A stretch of 64,000 nt of DNA from Chaenocephalus aceratus (GCA_023974075.1 CM043788.1:27785554-27849553); one strand, 5' to 3'; positions 20,384 through 29,807 are shown, counted from the stretch's first letter. Notes: generated by a model from the letters alone, not told the origin. Numbers and translations are program-made.

Positions 20384-20757
20384 TGGTGTGTTGCTAACTT
20401 GAAGTCAAAACCTTACCTTACTCCAGAGGAAGAACGGCGAGGTTGACTATAATACTCTTCTGTGAGAGAATCGGGTAGCCGGCTAACGCCCGTCGACCGA
20501 AATTAGCTTTGGGTTCAGTCTGTGGACTGTTAAGCTAGCCCGGCTACCGTTCGAGATGTGCTCTGAAGCTAGAAGAGGTGTTTGAATGACGCATGCGTCG
20601 TGGCGCACGCTACTTATAGGGGGTGATTTCCCCTGACGTTGACGTCAAGAATCACCGGCCAATCAGGATTGGCGTAATGAGATTGATGCTTCTGTTTGCT
20701 CCGCGATGAGGCGCATCCCATAGTGAGACATCGAACGGAGTGTTATGAATGAGAACT

Positions 20758-20866
20758 GTCTCAGTGTTCCAACTCCGTGCTCCCGAACGTCCTGGCTTCG
20801 TCTGCTTAGGATCTGGTCCATTCCGTCGCGTCTTCGATGCGGCGATCCAATTTTCTGTTGACTAAT
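20758..20866 (-). other. Leader of the BEL-like element next to its 5' LTR
   Basis: A 109-bp piece lies between the 5' LTR and DIRS copy B. The primer binding site should lie here. A TTGGATCGCCGCATCG stretch about 16 bases inside the LTR end is the only TGG-starting candidate I see, and I could not match it to a tRNA. Confidence 0.35.
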
Positions 20867-21217
20867 TGTAGCGGCAATAACTCCCTATGAGTTAGCTGCT
20901 GAGAGGCTAAAAGATGCTCTTTGCTGTGACGCGTTCCATGTAAGAGTCCGTAGTCATTTGTAGTCCATGGTGTTTAATAAAGACGAAAACAAACAATACG
21001 ACTCCAGACCTGACGGTCAACAGAAAGTATCGGAGCAAATTCACCCTCTTCCTACATCATATCCTCCCAACCGGAATCCAACAGGTGACTAAATATCAAT
21101 AAACCATACCCACGTGACCATTGCCAGAAGTGATAAACAATAAGAATGAAACGCGATGCAAACAAGATAATAATACAAATAATAAGTAAGGCAAAAACAA
21201 GCATTTTGGCTCCTACA
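20867..21217 (-). repeat. 5' LTR of the BEL-like element
   Basis: This 351-bp direct repeat of 12549-12909 is followed on its right by the target duplication GTGAC (21218-21222) and the remainder of the split MITE. Confidence 0.9.
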
Positions 21218-21224
21218 GTGACCT
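21218..21224. mobile_element. TTAA-flanked MITE, right end (split part)
   Basis: These are the last bases of the MITE that begins at 12084, followed by TTAA at 21225-21228. They include the duplicated GTGAC created by LTR element insertion. Confidence 0.7.
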
Positions 21225-21335
21225 TTAAGGCTGATACTCAATACTTCTGGCATACCATAACTCGTTCTTTCATTGGGTGGAGCTAAATCACGTTCTTTAA
21301 AAAATTAAATCTGATATTCGTTTTTACTTCTATCC

Positions 21336-21672
21336 GTGCGCTAGAATTTGAAAATACACAACCGGAAAAAATCTGCCACTTCCTTACAGAGCCCCTCCTC
21401 CAACACACACAAACGCGCACATGACCAATGAGGGCACGAGATTTGTGTACAGATGGAAGGCTGACAGGCAGGTAGGCCATCCAGTTATTTTAGCCGGGCC
21501 GGCTAAAATGATTGGTCGTGCTTTTTACAGCACCACGGCTTCCACAGATGACATTTTTGTATGTATTTATTGTCAAAGCATTTAATATATTCATTGCTAT
21601 CGGGATGGTAAGAGGATTCCATGGAATATAACAAAAAGTGTTTCTGAAATAAATTACATACCCCACCTTCAA
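21336..21672. mobile_element. Degraded TTAA-type MITE, second copy
   Basis: It matches the interior and right end of the MITE at 9635-10105. Shared words are CTCCTCCAACACACA, AATGAGGGCACGAGAT, TTCCACAGATGACATTTTTG and GGAATATAACAAAAAGTGT, ending CCCCACCTTCAA. The left terminus is missing. An extra near-palindrome around 21490-21510 (TTTTAGCCGGGCCGGCTAAAA) is specific to this copy. Confidence 0.7.
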
Positions 21673-22846
21673 CAGCAATGTGATATAAACTAAACTCAAC
21701 CATAACACAAAATAACCCATACTGTGCCAACATACTGTTTGCTTTTGGGGGGAAAAACCCACATACTTCATAGTCAAATCTAGCATTAGAAAAACAAAGT
21801 TCTTCCACCCTCAACATGCATTGTGTTTACACTAAATAATGTATAGGTCATTATAAATTGTATAACGCATGACCAGTATGTAAATGTACTTGTTATGCAT
21901 TCATGCACATAGTGTGTACCTGCCCTCAACAAGATGTAGATCAGATCCTAAAGTAAATTGGAAAGTGGTACTATTGGATACAACTGCAAGCTATGAGACC
22001 ATCTGCAGCGCACAACAAGTACTCTTATATAGCACTGTGTCTTTATTTTTTTCAAACCAGTAAAGCATCTGCAACAGTAGTGATATCGTTTCATTTTGTC
22101 CACTAGAGCACTTTCATTTGGCTTAAGACAAACATTAAGCCAACAGTAAGAATCTTGAATTATTTAAACTGCACTTAACAAGCATACATGCACATTGACA
22201 TCTATATAGGTATATACTGTATGTAGGCAGGCATAGAGATTTAGCTTGTGTGATTGGATTCAATTAAAATGCAGAGTTTGGAATAATATTGCCACCATAA
22301 ATGTATGTGGGCGGCATATTGACATTGACCATACTTGAGTAGGATGAGACCGAGAGCTGACTGGACCTCTCCATTAGGAAACCATTCCAGCTCCTCCAAC
22401 TCCCTCTGCATATCTAAGTGCATACAAGAACAGGCCTTCAACTCCCACGGATTAAAATGAAGCTTCATGTACATCAATGAATATTTAAAAATGCTGCCAT
22501 CCATCATCCCATTTGTTCCTCTTATAGTTGCCATGCAAGTGACATTACTCAAACATGATTCTTGCTTTTTTATCTTGTTTTTTATTCTGAAAGCTAAGTA
22601 AACTTAACTAAAATACATATTTCCACTTTGGACAAAGACACTGCTTTTCTTCAATGATTCTGCATATCGTATTTTGTATATCAAATTTAGATTTTTGAAT
22701 ATAGCTATCATTAAGGTTGCATTAAATGGTTGCAATAATAATGGAAATCGCCTAGTGCAATATGTTGTAACTGTCTTACTATAAGTGCTGCTGTGACCTT
22801 TCCTGCCAGATGTATCCATTCTCCTCCCTCCTGCTTTGACTTCCAG
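21673..22846. other. AT-rich unassigned DNA
   Basis: No supported gene or recognisable repeat is seen. The open frame on the minus strand at 22241-22552 has no family resemblance and no coding hallmarks. Confidence 0.4.
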
Positions 22847-22974
22847 GCGAGGAGATCCAGCTGCACGGTGCCAGCTTAAATGACATGAGGGAGCAAAGAG
22901 AGGACAGAAGAGGCGTGGAGAGGAGCAGGGAACCAGGGGCAGAGGAGATTGAGTGGCAGTGCTCCTGCTGGCAG
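22847..22974 (+). other. Candidate host exon (weak)
   Basis: A pyrimidine-rich tract ends in TTGACTTCCAG at 22846. It is followed by 128 bp open in one frame (reading EEIQLHGASLNDMREQREDR onward), then a donor-like GCAG/GTAAAC at 22974/22975. The frame has two leading bases and ends on a codon boundary. The predicted peptide is charged and ends EEIEWQCSCWQ. I do not recognise it. The purine-rich composition could be chance, so this is only a lead for comparison with fish transcripts. Confidence 0.22.
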
Positions 22975-24656
22975 GTAAACATACAGCGTATCCACAACAT
23001 CACCCTCTGTCTTCCTCCTGTACCCCCCCCCAGTGTCTTTTGTCTATTGCCTCAGTTCCCCTCTGCCCTGAGGTTTTAACCACAGCCAACATTTGGGTCA
23101 CTGCAGATATCACATTGTGTCACAACACTAACATGCTCACATATTGTTCTCATAAAAACACAGAAAACACAGAACACACACACACACGCATTCTTGTCTG
23201 TGTGGTTTTTGGGGAACATAGTATATTACATCCACTATGGGGACCACTTTTTGAAGGTTGTACAGCACAGGAATTAACTAGGAAAAAAAACAAATCTTTT
23301 GAGGTCTTCTTTTTAAAATCATCTTCTTTTTAAAATATCCACAAAGTCAGATTAACAATAAAGATAAGGATTTGATAAGGCTACTTTTCTTTGTCAAATG
23401 GACTTTATTAATCCATTATTACATGTTTAGTTGATTAAATTCAACGATCGTAGCGCCTTAAGATTGAATCCCAACTGTGTTTCTGTGGGATTGCCTGGGC
23501 TTTAATCAAGACCAATGACTCTGCTATTTTGGCCAGGTGCGAAAACTTTAAACGTTTCCAAACTCAACATTCATCCCATACTTTATTGGAAGTGTGTTTC
23601 ATGTGTGTGTCAGTAAGGCAGACTTTACCCACCCATTTTACAGAGGAACTGAGCGTTGTTACTCATAGGTCTCTGATTCAATTTCTTCTTGGAGGCTGAA
23701 TGGCTGAAGGCACATTGTTGGTGACGTAGAAGTGCATTTGAAGTGCCTGCACAGTAAAAGAACAAAATAAGCACAACTATGTATAAAATAACTGATGCCT
23801 TTCATAACAACAGCTCAAGAATAACTGTAAGATTACATTCAAAAATTGTGTCTAACTTTGTGCAGTTAGGTTTCTTAATAAGTCAACTCAGCATTTGAAA
23901 GTAATGCATTTATTTTAATGCCAATACATATTGAAATGTTTCACTTCTGCTAATAGAGACTTTGTGTATCCTTGGTAACACTTGACTTTCCATGTTCTTT
24001 TATGTACCTGAGGATCTTTTTGCTTAGCGTTACCCACAACACACACACATATAAACACTACCTGACATCTCCTAATCTTGCCCTACAAATACCACTCACT
24101 GTCACTGCCCCAGAGACCTCCATCGAACTGTCATTGATCGCTGCAGGAGCTAATCGAAGGCCCCAGCGGCCTTCTTGTCCTGTTGGTTAATGGTGACCCA
24201 CCTACCCTCCTCTCCCAGCTGCCGCCACGCTACCTGTGCTATCTCTCCATCTCCCCCACCCCTTCCTCAGATGCTCTGGGTTGATTCAATGGCATTGATC
24301 CCATCCACCTCTTGACCTTCTTTTAGAAGAAGATTTACAGACGTTGCTTTTCCCCTTTGAACACATGCTGGTACTTTTCATCTACAATTGTGTGGTTTAT
24401 TTCACATATAACTTGTGAAAAGACTGCTCTATGAAATGTGGTATGTTAAACTCCAGTGTTTTAAAATAGATTGCATCAGAAGTTTATCGTACTTAAATAT
24501 ATAACATTACATCAGAAGTTCTCAAACCTTTTCTGCAGGGATCCCCTTTATTGTAAAACAAAAAGGCAACCTTAGAGGCCTGTACAAACATATATGTCAA
24601 TTCAATCAGGAGAGACGTGATGTATGGAATACATATGTATTATCGGTCACATTATA
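22975..24656. other. Unassigned intergenic or intronic DNA
   Basis: No gene is supported. A short (AC)n occurs at 23177-23190. The 24110-24290 segment is GC-richer and lacks stop-free structure. Nothing else is identified. Confidence 0.4.
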
Positions 24657-24774
24657 TAAATGAAACATAATGATGACAGTTTATAACGAGTGAATGAAAT
24701 GGTGTTTTGGCGATTAGGCCCAGGTTGTGTAGGATATCAATCGGGAAGGGAAGAACCGTTTCCGATTAACCCCC
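24657..24774 (-). repeat. Ngaro terminal repeat B2
   Basis: A direct copy of 25015-25132, from TAAATGAAACATAATGATGA to the CCCCC run, with a few substitutions. It is the outermost part at the 3' end of the element. Confidence 0.85.
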
Positions 24775-24881
24775 CTGGGTCTAGACACTGGTGGTGGTGA
24801 TAAGTGGTTAGGTCCGGTTGGAAGGGAGAAGGTTAAGCTTGGCCCTGAGTTGAAAGCAGAAGGCGAAGGGGTTGAGGAGGG

Positions 24882-25009
24882 TTGCGCGTTAACACCTGGA
24901 AGACAGCTGATAGGAAAGGGGAGAGCATATATAGAGGGATTAACAGGTGCGATCATTAGGCTTGTAAATGGAGGGGAGTGATAGGTTAGCTGAGGAGTGG
25001 CGCTCCCTG
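24882..25009 (-). repeat. Ngaro repeat A2
   Basis: This 128-bp direct copy of 29680-29807 runs from TTGCGCGTT to GGCGCTCCCTG with about two differences. It is separated by 5 bp from B1 and about 107 bp from B2. Confidence 0.9.
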
Positions 25010-25014
25010 CTCCC

Positions 25015-25132
25015 TAAATGAAACATAATGATGACAGTTTATAACAAGTGAATGAAATTGTGTTTTGGCGATTAGGCCCAGGTTTTGTAGGATATCAATC
25101 GGGAAGGGAAGAACCGTTTCCGATGAACCCCC
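25015..25132 (-). repeat. Ngaro repeat B1
   Basis: The inner copy of the B repeat (partner 24657-24774). It lies downstream of the recombinase ORF on the minus strand, as expected for the B1 position. Confidence 0.85.
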
Positions 25133-25249
25133 AAAAGAATGAAGTATGAAGTACTGAATGTGAAAAATCTTACCTTGTGGGATGCAGTGAAAATCTATGG
25201 ATGGAAAGGAGAGGTTAATACATGTGAGAATGTAAACGACTGATGCCTC

Positions 25250-25881
25250 CCGGGCATCCTTCCTGGACATACAGGGCTTCCCGGACGTACGGGGCATCCC
25301 GGACGTACGGGGCATCCCGGACGTACGGGGCATCCCGGACGGGGCATCCCGACGGGGCATCCCGGACGTACAGGGCGTCCCGGACGTACGGGGCATCCTG
25401 GACATACAGGGCATCCTGGACATACAGGGCGTCCCGGACGTACGGGGCATCCCGGACGCACCGGGCGACCCGACGTGCGGGGCGCCCGGAACGTGCAGGG
25501 CTTCCCGGAAGTGCGGGGCAACCTGACTTTAGCAGGGACACATTATACGGACCGGAGGTTTACAACCCGGACATACGGGGCTTCCCGGACGTACGGGGCA
25601 TCCTGGACGTACGGGGCGTCCCGGACATACGGGGCATCCTGGACATACAGGGCATCCTGGACATACAGGGCATCCTGGACATACAGGGCGTCCCGGACAT
25701 ACGGGGCATCCTGGACATACAGGGCATCCTGGACATACAGGGCGTACCGGACGTACGGGCATCCCGGACGCACCGGGCGACCCGACGTGCGGGGCGCCTG
25801 GAACGTGCAGGGCTTCCCGAATGTGCGGGGCAACCTGCCTTAGCAGGGACACATTTATACAGACCCGAAGGTTTTACAGCC
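25250..25881. repeat. 18-bp minisatellite in two higher-order blocks
   Basis: Tandem units of about 18 bp (GGACGTACGGGGCATCCC and close variants) form two blocks of roughly fourteen units each (25250-25520 and 25569-25831). Each block ends with the same non-repeat segment: ACGTGCAGGGCTTCCC, a GGGGCAACCTG junction, then TTAGCAGGGACACA. The array is therefore a duplication of a roughly 310-bp higher-order unit. It lies between B1 and the recombinase ORF, in the element's 3' untranslated region. Since 18 is divisible by three, long open frames appear on both strands; I do not treat them as genes. Confidence 0.9.
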
Positions 25882-25986
25882 TGGACATACAGGGTTAGAT
25901 ATGCAGAAATAAACATGAGCCGCGGGGCGACATACGTGCTGACATGCTAAGAACCACCACCAGTTATATGCATACGTACCAATTTG

Positions 25987-27099
25987 TTAAGGTTGGAGAG
26001 ACCTTTGGATAGCCAGCACGGCATTGAGGTCAGGGCGAATGTAGGATGAGAAAGCGGAGGAGGACCACCGTCCGAGTTGTTGCAGGGATGAGGATGAGAC
26101 ACCTTGATTAGCAGCGGAAGTAGCTGCGCCTATTCTAAAGGAGTGCCCCGTGTATAGAAGGGGTGATAACCCGGATTTAATGAGGACTTGTTTTAAATAG
26201 ACATTGAACTGTCGTTGAGTTAAAGGAAAATTCCCTGAGATAAGGAATAATGGTGAGAGAGGATTAGAGGTAGGTCTAAACTGTAGGAATTTGATCATGG
26301 CCTTATAAGGGCAGAACTGGGAGTCGATGCGGGCGGCGATGACGGAGCAGGCGCCGCCGCATTTGGAGTGTTTAAGATATAAGCTAAAGTGGCTAGCGTG
26401 AAAGGATATGTCAGAAAAGCTGACGTCTCGATTGGAATCGAAAGTAAGGGAAGCTGTGGTAAATTCGCCTGGTCTGAGAAAGGCATAAAAAGCTAGGAGA
26501 AATAGAGCATCGAGTAGCGCATCGATATAAGGGGAGAATAACCCACTTCTAAGTTTGGAGAGCATGAGGCGTAAAGTGGAGAGTGTAATAGGGCGTCTCC
26601 GGCCTAAGACGGGGGGAAACGTTTTAATGAGACCTTTGAGGATGAGTTTGACTGACTGGTTTGCGAACAGGCTGGGAAAGCCGGGATCGGAACAGCGAAC
26701 GTTAAACTGAACTCCTGCTAAGAGGCCCCGGATGTATTGGGGTTTGAGGTGGCGATCAGTGGCGCAGTAGCACATGAAGGCACACACGGTGGAGATGAGA
26801 ACAGGTTTAAGTGTGATGCCTACGGAAAAGCAAATCGTCGCAAACGTTCTCCAAGCGAAATCATATGTTTTGAGGGTGGACGCGGCTAAGCCCTTCCTCA
26901 TAAAAAACCTGGCTGATTCGAGGTGCCTTTCTAGGGGGCTTCTATTTAAGAGAGAGAGAGAGGAGATGCAGGGGAGGAATCCTGACGGGTTGAGCGCTGC
27001 TCCTGGGCAGAGGTTCCGGAACGTCTTGTGGGCTGACTGCGGTGATCTATGGATGAAATGAGAGATTAACATGTGGATTAAACAATCGGCTGGAATCAC
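25987..27099 (-). CDS. Ngaro-like tyrosine recombinase
   Basis: This 370-codon frame encodes a phage-integrase-fold recombinase, presumed to insert the circular DNA copy of the element. The N-terminal SAM-like domain is at about residues 55-160 (FFMRKGLAASTLKTYDFAWR). The catalytic domain follows, with the first Arg in AFYAFLRPGEFTTASLTF, the H-x-x-R box in YTGHSFRIGAATSAANQGV and the Tyr in LGRWSSSAFSSYIRP. The GHSFRIGAAT and GRWSS signatures match Ngaro recombinases and differ from the DIRS type found elsewhere in this window. The frame is uninterrupted and all catalytic residues are present. It sits just upstream of the minisatellite and repeats B1-A2-B2. The true start may be further in than the Met at 27099, which lies just downstream of the 103-bp tandem array. 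Confidence 0.85.
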   Translation of the reverse strand: MIPADCLIHMLISHFIHRSPQSAHKTFRNLCPGAALNPSGFLPCISSLSLLNRSPLERHLESARFFMRKGLAASTLKTYDFAWRTFATICFSVGITLKPVLISTVCAFMCYCATDRHLKPQYIRGLLAGVQFNVRCSDPGFPSLFANQSVKLILKGLIKTFPPVLGRRRPITLSTLRLMLSKLRSGLFSPYIDALLDALFLLAFYAFLRPGEFTTASLTFDSNRDVSFSDISFHASHFSLYLKHSKCGGACSVIAARIDSQFCPYKAMIKFLQFRPTSNPLSPLFLISGNFPLTQRQFNVYLKQVLIKSGLSPLLYTGHSFRIGAATSAANQGVSSSSLQQLGRWSSSAFSSYIRPDLNAVLAIQRSLQP

Positions 27100-27391
27100 T
27101 GCCGGGCTTACTGTACATCATAAGATGCTGACCCAAAGGTCGACGGCCGGAATCAGCGCCGGACTTACGAGAACACTACCACTAAACAACGGCCGGAATC
27201 GCTGCCGGGCTTACTGTACATAATAAGATGCTTGACCCGAGAGCCGACGGCCGGAATCAGTGCCGGGCTTACGTACTACCACTAAACAACGGCCGGAATC
27301 GCTGCCGGGCTTACTGTACATCATAAGATGCTGACCCGGAAGTCGACGGCCGGAATCAGCGCCGGGCTTACGTGAACACTACCACTAAACA
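27087..27391. repeat. Three-unit 100-bp tandem repeat upstream of the Ngaro recombinase
   Basis: Units at 27087-27189, 27190-27289 and 27290-27391 each contain CGGCCGGAATC(G/A)CTGCCGGGCTTAC twice, TAAGATGCT(T)GACCC once and CTACCACTAAACA at the end. Divergence between units is low. On the minus strand the array lies directly before the recombinase start, where a promoter or splice element could reside. Confidence 0.9.
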
Positions 27392-27459
27392 TTGCCGACA
27401 CGATGGTCGATGACCTGCGATGCAGGGTTAAACATACACAGATGAACACTACCACTAAA

Positions 27460-27680
27460 ATGCATAAATACCAGGTAAGAGAGATCTTGGATGGCCGTCT
27501 GGTTGTTGTAGGGATGAGGAATAATTACCTTGATTGCGGCAGGGTTGCTGCACCTATCCTGGACGAAGCCCTGAAATGCTATTAAGACACCACCACCAGT
27601 TATATGCATGTTGTTTACCATAGGTAAACTGGAGAGATCTTGGATTGCCGTCACGAGTCGATGTCCGGGCGAAGAGGGAG
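27460..27680 (-). pseudogene. Degenerate duplicate of the recombinase 3' end
   Basis: The plus-strand words GAGATCTTGGAT, GCCGTC, GTTGTAGGGATGAGGA, ACCTTGATT and GCTGCACCTATCCT follow the same order as the 3' end of the recombinase ORF at 25995-26140, with deletions. The shared ACCACCAGTTATATGCAT lies at 25953 and again at 27592. The segment is thus a partial, decayed duplicate of the C-terminal recombinase coding region plus its downstream sequence. Confidence 0.5.
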
Positions 27681-27879
27681 ATGTAGACAATGTAATGCAG
27701 CTGTTAGCTTGAGTACAATGATACATTAATGTTATACCCTGGCTTATCGTAAGCCATGTGAGCATGAAACCAATATAAATGAGTGCAATATGCGCGGCAT
27801 AAAATGATGTATGCTTAGGTAAATACTGAAACATGACCCATGATATTGGACTAGCTTAATTAGCAGTTTAATTACGCCA

Positions 27880-28391
27880 CGGTGAGACATAGATGCACTT
27901 GATTGGGTGATTAGACTGTCTTCTATCATCTTACGTGAACTTCTCTTTCTCCCTGAAAGAAACCCCCCAAAACCACGGATGGGCAGCATCCGTGAATAAA
28001 AAACAAAAAAAAGAAGACTCATTGAGTGTCTGAGTGAGTAGATACGGCTGCTGCTAATGTGTGGCGTTAATGGGGGTAGGGGGGGGTGGTTCGAAAGATT
28101 ATTTGCCAGGTGGTTCCTGGCGCGAGGTACTGGCAAAGCTGCGGTTGCGCCTGGAGCATACAGACATCGGATGAGCGTCCTTGGAGAACTGCAGATGTGG
28201 AGGAATCTACAATATGGGTGGGAGCAGACGTTTTCGTTAAAGTTATGACAAATCTTCTCGTCTTGCCTATGCTGCACCTGACGGCTTTGACTATTATTCC
28301 CGGAAAACCTGCTAGCATACATGACACCTGACGTGGAAACGTTACTCGTGGATGGGGCTACAGAGCTGCTAGACAGTCGAAAACAGTGCAT
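27880..28391 (-). pseudogene. Ngaro gag-like fragment with CCCH zinc motif
   Basis: A minus-strand frame contains RQDEKICHNFNENVCSHPYC followed by RFLHIC. This is a C-x7-C-x4-C-x3-H motif typical of the end of gag in Ngaro/DIRS-type elements. Immediately after HICSS the frame shifts: the expected continuation (GRSSDVCMLQ) lies in an adjacent frame at 28067-28190. The 5' part of the ORF is cut off at about 28385 by a hAT-like insertion. No RT follows within the region. Confidence 0.55.
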
Positions 28392-28826
28392 TCCTCTGTC
28401 TGAATGTGCTGCACTTTTGATAAATGTTTAGACAAATTGCTAAACTCTTATTGCACTTTTGGCAACGAGCATTCTCCACGTCGAGACGGGTAAAGTTTAA
28501 CCACACCTCGGAGCGCATTCTCTCCGCCACCTCCGCAGTGTGCTCCGCTGCATGTAGCAGCTGCGTGTGTGTAAACTGCCCCGCCCCCTCGCACGCAGAC
28601 CGGGGAGAGAGATCTCGTCTGATCGAAAATACATCATAGACGCATTTGTTTGTCTTTTGCATATTAGAAATGAGTTGGCGCCATTCATTTCAGGTAACGC
28701 TGTGTTGAAGCTTGAAACTGCGTTAGTTACTGAGCATTGTAATGGGTAGTAATTACCCGACTTCATTAGTAATGCAAGTAATACGTTACTGAAACTCCAT
28801 ACTGTAACACGTTACACCCAACACTG
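28385..28826. mobile_element. hAT-like transposon fragment
   Basis: The right end, in reverse complement, begins CAGTGTTGGGTGTAACGTGT, the typical terminus of a common vertebrate hAT family. The sequence extends about 440 bp leftward without a recognisable transposase. The left boundary, near AAAACAGTGCATTCC, is uncertain and I found no 8-bp duplication. It interrupts the Ngaro gag region. Confidence 0.5.
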
Positions 28827-29679
28827 CCTGGAACTCACCTTACCCTGAACTAAAGGTAGCAATGCATGGTATTGAACTTCCTGTCGGCTCCCAGACCGTA
28901 GTCGAGGAAACGGGGGGCGGTGTGACTCTCTGTCGTCTCCCAGGGCAGAAGCAACACGCTTCGGGTTCAATTACCCATTTTATCGGAAAGACTGGAGAGA
29001 GGCGAGCTCTTCTTGGGAGGTCGTTGCATTTATTTAGCTCTTCTGTTTCGTAAGATCACAGGCATTCCTTTTTCTGCTGCCTCGTTTATTACTAGAAAAC
29101 ATGAATCCCGCTCGCTCTACCATACCATGCCCAGCACACCTGCACGCGCCACACCCCTCTCTTAAAGGGGTAGTGATCTCGCTCTGCATGCCCCAAATGT
29201 CATGACAATATAACGAAACATCTCGTGAATTTGCTGCAACTGCCTCTTGCCAGCGCTACCCTGACGCCTGTTTTAGAGTGAGGCGCAGGAGGAAGTAGCT
29301 TCAATGGGATGTAGCTTGAGCCCTGCCTGCCTGCAGGAGGGGTTGTGGTTGAAGCCAGAATGGGTAAAGCTTCGCATGCGATGAGGACCCGTTCTACGTG
29401 AAGCCGGAAGCGCCGCATTTGAGCGGCCCTGATGCCAGTGATGCCCTCTTGAGAGACTGAAGGCGTGTGCGTCAATTGTTTGGGTGAAGTAGCCCATTCC
29501 CATTAAGCCGGAAGAACTTCCGTGGAGCCCGATTTCCTTGTCTTTTCCTCCCGCGTCCGGGTTTGCGGGGCGGCCGGCTGGAACCGCTAGCCGACTGGGG
29601 AACGCCGCCTGTAGCTTAATCCGCCAGACTGCGGAGCTGATGAATAATGCCTGGAGCTGGGACGAAGCCCTGCTGCTTC
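28827..29679. other. Ngaro 5' internal region, unassigned
   Basis: Between repeat A1 and the hAT-like fragment lies about 850 bp that should hold the leader and gag start. Two overlapping minus-strand open frames (29200-29475 and 29273-29503) have no resemblance I can name. It may contain foreign sequence. Confidence 0.35.
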
Positions 29680-29807
29680 TTGCGCGTTGACACCTGGAAG
29701 ACAGCTGATAGGAAAGGGGACAGCATATATAGAGGGATTAACAGGTGCGATCATTAGGCTTGTAAATGGAGGGGAGTGATAGGTTAGCTGAGGAGTGGCG
29801 CTCCCTG
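29680..29807 (-). repeat. Ngaro terminal repeat A1
   Basis: A direct copy of A2 (24882-25009) at the 5' end of the minus-strand element. Sequence similarity stops after GGCGCTCCCTG at 29807, taken as the element end. Confidence 0.85.

Larger units (their letters stand above)
15295..20757 (-). mobile_element. DIRS-like tyrosine-recombinase retrotransposon, copy B
   Basis: This full-length minus-strand element of about 5.46 kb is nested in the BEL-like LTR element. Reading 5' to 3' on the minus strand: left terminal repeat (20757-20575), leader, gag-like ORF (20383-18608), GC-rich repeat region (about 18200-17880), RT-tail/RNase H remnant, tyrosine recombinase, internal complementary region (about 15623-15583) and right terminal repeat ending at 15295. 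Its left outer end is complementary to the internal region, as in DIRS. An 18-bp piece is missing from the outer right arm (near 15312). There is no target-site duplication at the junctions, and no RT core. Confidence 0.88.
12549..21217 (-). mobile_element. BEL/Pao-like LTR retrotransposon (gag only), hosting two nested elements
   Basis: Near-identical direct LTRs (12549-12909 and 20867-21217) are flanked by the 5-bp target duplication GTGAC (12544-12548 and 21218-21222). On the minus strand the LTR starts TGTAGGAGCC and ends GCCGCTACA, and a purine-rich AGGGGCCGGAA lies directly before the 3' LTR as a polypurine tract. The single recognisable gene is a gag-like ORF (13208-14149). No protease, RT, RNase H or integrase is visible. 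Excluding the nested DIRS copy and the 819-bp DNA element, the internal part is only about 1.7 kb, so this is a non-autonomous element. Confidence 0.8.
24657..29807 (-). mobile_element. Ngaro-like tyrosine-recombinase retrotransposon with split direct repeats
   Basis: On the minus strand the order is A1 (29807-29680), internal region, B1 (25132-25015), A2 (25009-24882), B2 (24774-24657). A1 matches A2 and B1 matches B2 as direct repeats. This A1-ORFs-B1-A2-B2 arrangement is the hallmark of Ngaro/PAT-type elements of the DIRS order. The internal region holds a tyrosine recombinase ORF with Ngaro-like signatures, a CCCH-type gag remnant, two tandem repeat arrays and a hAT-like insertion. I find no RT or RNase H motif, so the element looks non-autonomous or internally deleted. 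The order assignment is strong because repeats and enzyme agree. Confidence 0.85.

Noticed and set aside
20841..20856. A TGG-starting stretch near the BEL-like 5' LTR as a primer binding site.
   Set aside because: I could not match it to the 3' end of any tRNA, so it is mentioned only as a candidate.
22241..22552. A 103-codon minus-strand frame.
   Set aside because: No similarity that I recognise and no regulatory context; treated as chance.
25250..25520. Short regular repeats that could suggest a CRISPR array.
   Set aside because: The units are directly tandem without unique spacers, and the DNA is clearly eukaryotic.
25243..25950. A 235-codon frame (and several on the other strand) rich in YGASRT or VRPGCP repeats.
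   Set aside because: It is translation of an 18-bp minisatellite. Because 18 is a multiple of three, several frames on both strands stay open; there is no gene context.
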